DNA of 64,000 nucleotides, from NCBI GenBank assembly GCA_903863295.1, contig CAIPBM010000091.1, forward strand, positions 1 through 64,000. Reading direction: 5' to 3'. The position numbers were made by a program, and so were the translations under genes. This document shows positions 62,079 through 64,000 of this stretch, piece by piece (position 1 is the stretch's first letter; every line of letters begins with the position of its first letter). Source of the stretch: an uncultured Verrucomicrobiota bacterium. Lineage in GTDB: Bacteria; Verrucomicrobiota; Verrucomicrobiia; Methylacidiphilales; UBA1321. The notes beneath the pieces were generated by a model, which ran no database searches, was not told the origin of the DNA, and worked only from the letters and a program-made list of their open reading frames with translations.

Positions 62079-63746
62079 ATGCGACTCCATCTTATCCTCG
62101 GCCTGATCACTGCCCTGCTGCTCGTGGTGACTTTACGCGCCAACCAGAAGCATAATTTCTCCTTCGCCCAAGTACAGGCGCAGGCGGAGAAGCGGGCCAT
62201 GTCTCCTTATGTTCCCCTGCCCGACGTCCTTCCCCCGCAATTAAAAAACCTGACTCCTGCCGAGGAAGCCGGGATTTTTTCCAAGGACACCAAGCGGCTT
62301 TGGCGGAAAAAAGGACTTCCGTTCCAGGTCGATTTCTATCACCAGTTGAAGAGCAACCCCGCGCCGCACATCGCGCCGCTCATCAATACGGTGGATCATA
62401 AAGGTGCTCATCCGCTTGGCTATTCATCGACCTACTTTAATTTTCTCAATCTTAACTTCACCCCGCCTCTCCCGCCTGATCTCGGTTATGCCGGGTTTTA
62501 CGTTCGCTATCCGATCAACAAACCCGATTCCCTTGACGGCTTTTTCTCGGTTCTAGGCTCGTGTTATTTCCGGCCCATTGCCAAGGATCAGGTCTACGGG
62601 CTCTCGGCACGTGGACTGGCCATCAATACGTCGGTCGATAAAAAATCAGAGGAGTTTCCGAATTTCGTCGAGTGGTGGCTGCACGAGCCAAGCCCCACGG
62701 ACACTAGCCTGATTCTGGATGCCCTGCTCGACAGCCCCAGCGTAACGGGTGCCTATCGATTCACGGTCACACCCGGCGCATCCACCTCGATCAACGTCCA
62801 GGCCACACTCTTTTTCCGGGACAAGGTCGACCGGCTCGGCATCGCCCCCTTTTCCAGCATGTATCTCTATGGTGAAAACGCGAAGGATCACTTCGGCGAT
62901 AACGTTCACCCTGAAATCCACGATTCCGACGGACTGCTGATGAACCGGGGTAACGGTGAATGGGTCTGGCGGCCCCTCGCCCAAACCAAGTTGCTTCAGA
63001 TCTATCCGTTCACGGATGAGAATCCCAAGGGCTTCGGCCTCGTCCAGCGGGATCGCGATTTCCAGCATTATCAGGATCTGGGCATGAAGTACAATGTCCG
63101 CCCCAGCGCGTGGGTCACCCCGCAGGGCAAGTGGGGCAAAGGCGTTGTTCAGCTCACGCAGCTCCCGACCAACAACACGAATACGGACAACGTCGTGCTC
63201 TTTTGGATTCCTGAACAAAAACCAAAGGCCGGGGATCGACTTGATCTCAATTACACCGTCGATTTCTACATGAACGATGCGAACCGGCCTCCTCTGGCTT
63301 ATTGCAAATCGACTTACATCAACTGTCCCGCTCCACCTCCCCCACCGCCGCCTCCAGTTGTCACACCGAAGCCAGATACGGCCAAGCCGGGCGCACCGCC
63401 TCCCGGCAAAGCCGCTGCGCCCGAAACTCCCAAGCCGCCCGCCACCCCTCCCGCACCCGCTCCACCGAAGGACACTGTTCCCGTCCAGTTTCTCGTCGAT
63501 TTTATCGGCAACGGGATCGAGAACATTCCGGCCAATGAACCGCCCCATCTTGACCTGACCTGCAATCCACCGGGAACTTACATTCGCGACGATATCAAGG
63601 TGGAGAAAAACGATTACGACCATCTCTGGCGGGTCACTTTCACGATTATCCCGCTCAAGCATAACGTGCCCACGGAAATTCTCTGCCGTCTCACGCGCGA
63701 TGGCAAACCCATCACCGAAACATGGAGTTACACATGGCATCAATAG
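62079..63746 (+). CDS. opgG: periplasmic glucan biosynthesis protein OpgG
   Basis: The 555-residue protein has a signal sequence (LILGLITALLLVVTLRAN) and the OpgG/MdoG core from about 45 to 400 (FQVDFYHQLKSN, AGFYVRYPIN, ASTSINVQATLFFRDKV, FLVQRDRDFQHYQDL type motifs). OpgG branches and secretes osmoregulated periplasmic glucans. A proline-rich linker of about 50 residues (from 411, PPPPPPPP and PPATPPAPAPP) separates the core from an extra C-terminal part and is longer than in ordinary members. It overlaps the next gene by 13 bp. Confidence 0.92.
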   Translation: MRLHLILGLITALLLVVTLRANQKHNFSFAQVQAQAEKRAMSPYVPLPDVLPPQLKNLTPAEEAGIFSKDTKRLWRKKGLPFQVDFYHQLKSNPAPHIAPLINTVDHKGAHPLGYSSTYFNFLNLNFTPPLPPDLGYAGFYVRYPINKPDSLDGFFSVLGSCYFRPIAKDQVYGLSARGLAINTSVDKKSEEFPNFVEWWLHEPSPTDTSLILDALLDSPSVTGAYRFTVTPGASTSINVQATLFFRDKVDRLGIAPFSSMYLYGENAKDHFGDNVHPEIHDSDGLLMNRGNGEWVWRPLAQTKLLQIYPFTDENPKGFGLVQRDRDFQHYQDLGMKYNVRPSAWVTPQGKWGKGVVQLTQLPTNNTNTDNVVLFWIPEQKPKAGDRLDLNYTVDFYMNDANRPPLAYCKSTYINCPAPPPPPPPPVVTPKPDTAKPGAPPPGKAAAPETPKPPATPPAPAPPKDTVPVQFLVDFIGNGIENIPANEPPHLDLTCNPPGTYIRDDIKVEKNDYDHLWRVTFTIIPLKHNVPTEILCRLTRDGKPITETWSYTWHQ

Positions 63747-64000
63747 AATCGGCGCGTACTTTCGTGGATGAAAAGCAGGCCTGGAACGAGGCCTTTGATC
63801 GCCTGACCGAGTACCTCGAAGGCTTTGCCCTCGAAAATCGCGCTCATGTCTCGCGCATGGCCCTGGAAATCCTGGATCAGGCCCGCCAGCTTTACCGGAG
63901 CGACACCTCACGAAGCCCGGTTGCCCTGACCATGGAACTGGCGCAAAAACGTCTGGCCGACTGGCTCTCGACCAACCTCGATCCAGGTACTCAATCCCCC
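63734..64000 (+). CDS. start of the next gene, possibly opgH (cut by the window)
   Basis: A frame from ATG at 63734 stays open to the end of the window (89 codons). It begins MASIESARTFVDEK and is helical. It overlaps the opgG stop by 13 bp. The partner gene of opgG is normally opgH, a membrane glucosyltransferase, but no membrane segment is reached here, so this is an inference from context. Confidence 0.55.
   Translation, partial: MASIESARTFVDEKQAWNEAFDRLTEYLEGFALENRAHVSRMALEILDQARQLYRSDTSRSPVALTMELAQKRLADWLSTNLDPGTQSP

Noticed and set aside
61265-62200. 311-residue minus-strand frame
   Set aside because: It is antisense to the GH3 gene and extends into opgG; no motif.
62646-63911. 421-residue minus-strand frame
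   Set aside because: It is antisense to opgG, and its Gly/Arg-rich composition comes from the proline-rich linker.

Overview
The window looks like a piece of a moderately GC-rich Gram-negative chromosome, most likely a member of the Verrucomicrobiota (inference). The clues are an autotransporter-repeat/PEP-CTERM surface protein of the kind common in that phylum, a full-length tyrosine recombinase of verrucomicrobial type, an OpgG periplasmic glucan protein and a lipase-maturation-factor-like membrane protein. I saw no rRNA, CRISPR array or insertion sequence. One tRNA is present: tRNA-Ser(GGA), with an encoded CCA end.

Region A (0.3-17.7 kb) is a signalling and stress cluster. It holds a PRC-barrel protein, an NDH-2/cyclic-nucleotide-domain fusion coupled to an NRAMP-like carrier, a six-PAS hybrid histidine kinase, a glycine-zipper stress protein, a GNAT acetyltransferase, two related response regulators (one without its DNA-binding domain), a NarX-like kinase, a CheB-CheR-PAS fusion, a lone CheB, and a PAS kinase with an Rcp1-like regulator. 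An 18-bp palindrome close to ATGGGGTGTTCACCCCAT occurs six times, always in the gaps upstream of these genes, so the cluster looks like one regulon.

Region B (18.1-21.6 kb) is a bridge: a Fic AMPylator, an HU/IHF-type protein, a DUF5131 protein, a SWIB-domain protein and a compact tyrosine recombinase.

Region C (21.7-51.5 kb) is accessory and behaves like an integrated island that ends at tRNA-Ser. From left to right it carries: (1) an XRE/ImmA pair divergent from a four-gene lamin-tail / E2-E1 / JAMM / small-protein operon; (2) a gene of unknown function; (3) a TerB-domain / BrxD-like ATPase / Lhr-like helicase operon behind a 12-bp minisatellite; (4) a three-gene operon of unknown proteins; (5) a PEP-CTERM autotransporter-repeat protein and small companions; (6) a seven-gene operon with two Fe-S PD-(D/E)XK nucleases around a VirD4/HerA-like ATPase plus four unrecognised proteins; and (7) a ribbon-helix-helix-like protein, an excisionase-like protein, an integrase and a co-translated unknown. 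Many neighbouring genes overlap by ATGA or GTGA, so they are co-translated modules. Modules 1, 3 and 6 are the best candidates for defence or mobile-element functions, and 6 is the one I cannot match to any named system.

Region D (51.8-64 kb) is core-like: nadA, a glycosyltransferase-PHP fusion, an LMF-like protein, a PEBP-family protein, a GT4 glycosyltransferase overlapping a LmbE-like deacetylase, a GH3 beta-glucosidase, opgG, and the beginning of a gene cut by the window end.

All family calls come from reading motifs by eye. No database search was possible, so statements about novelty are provisional.
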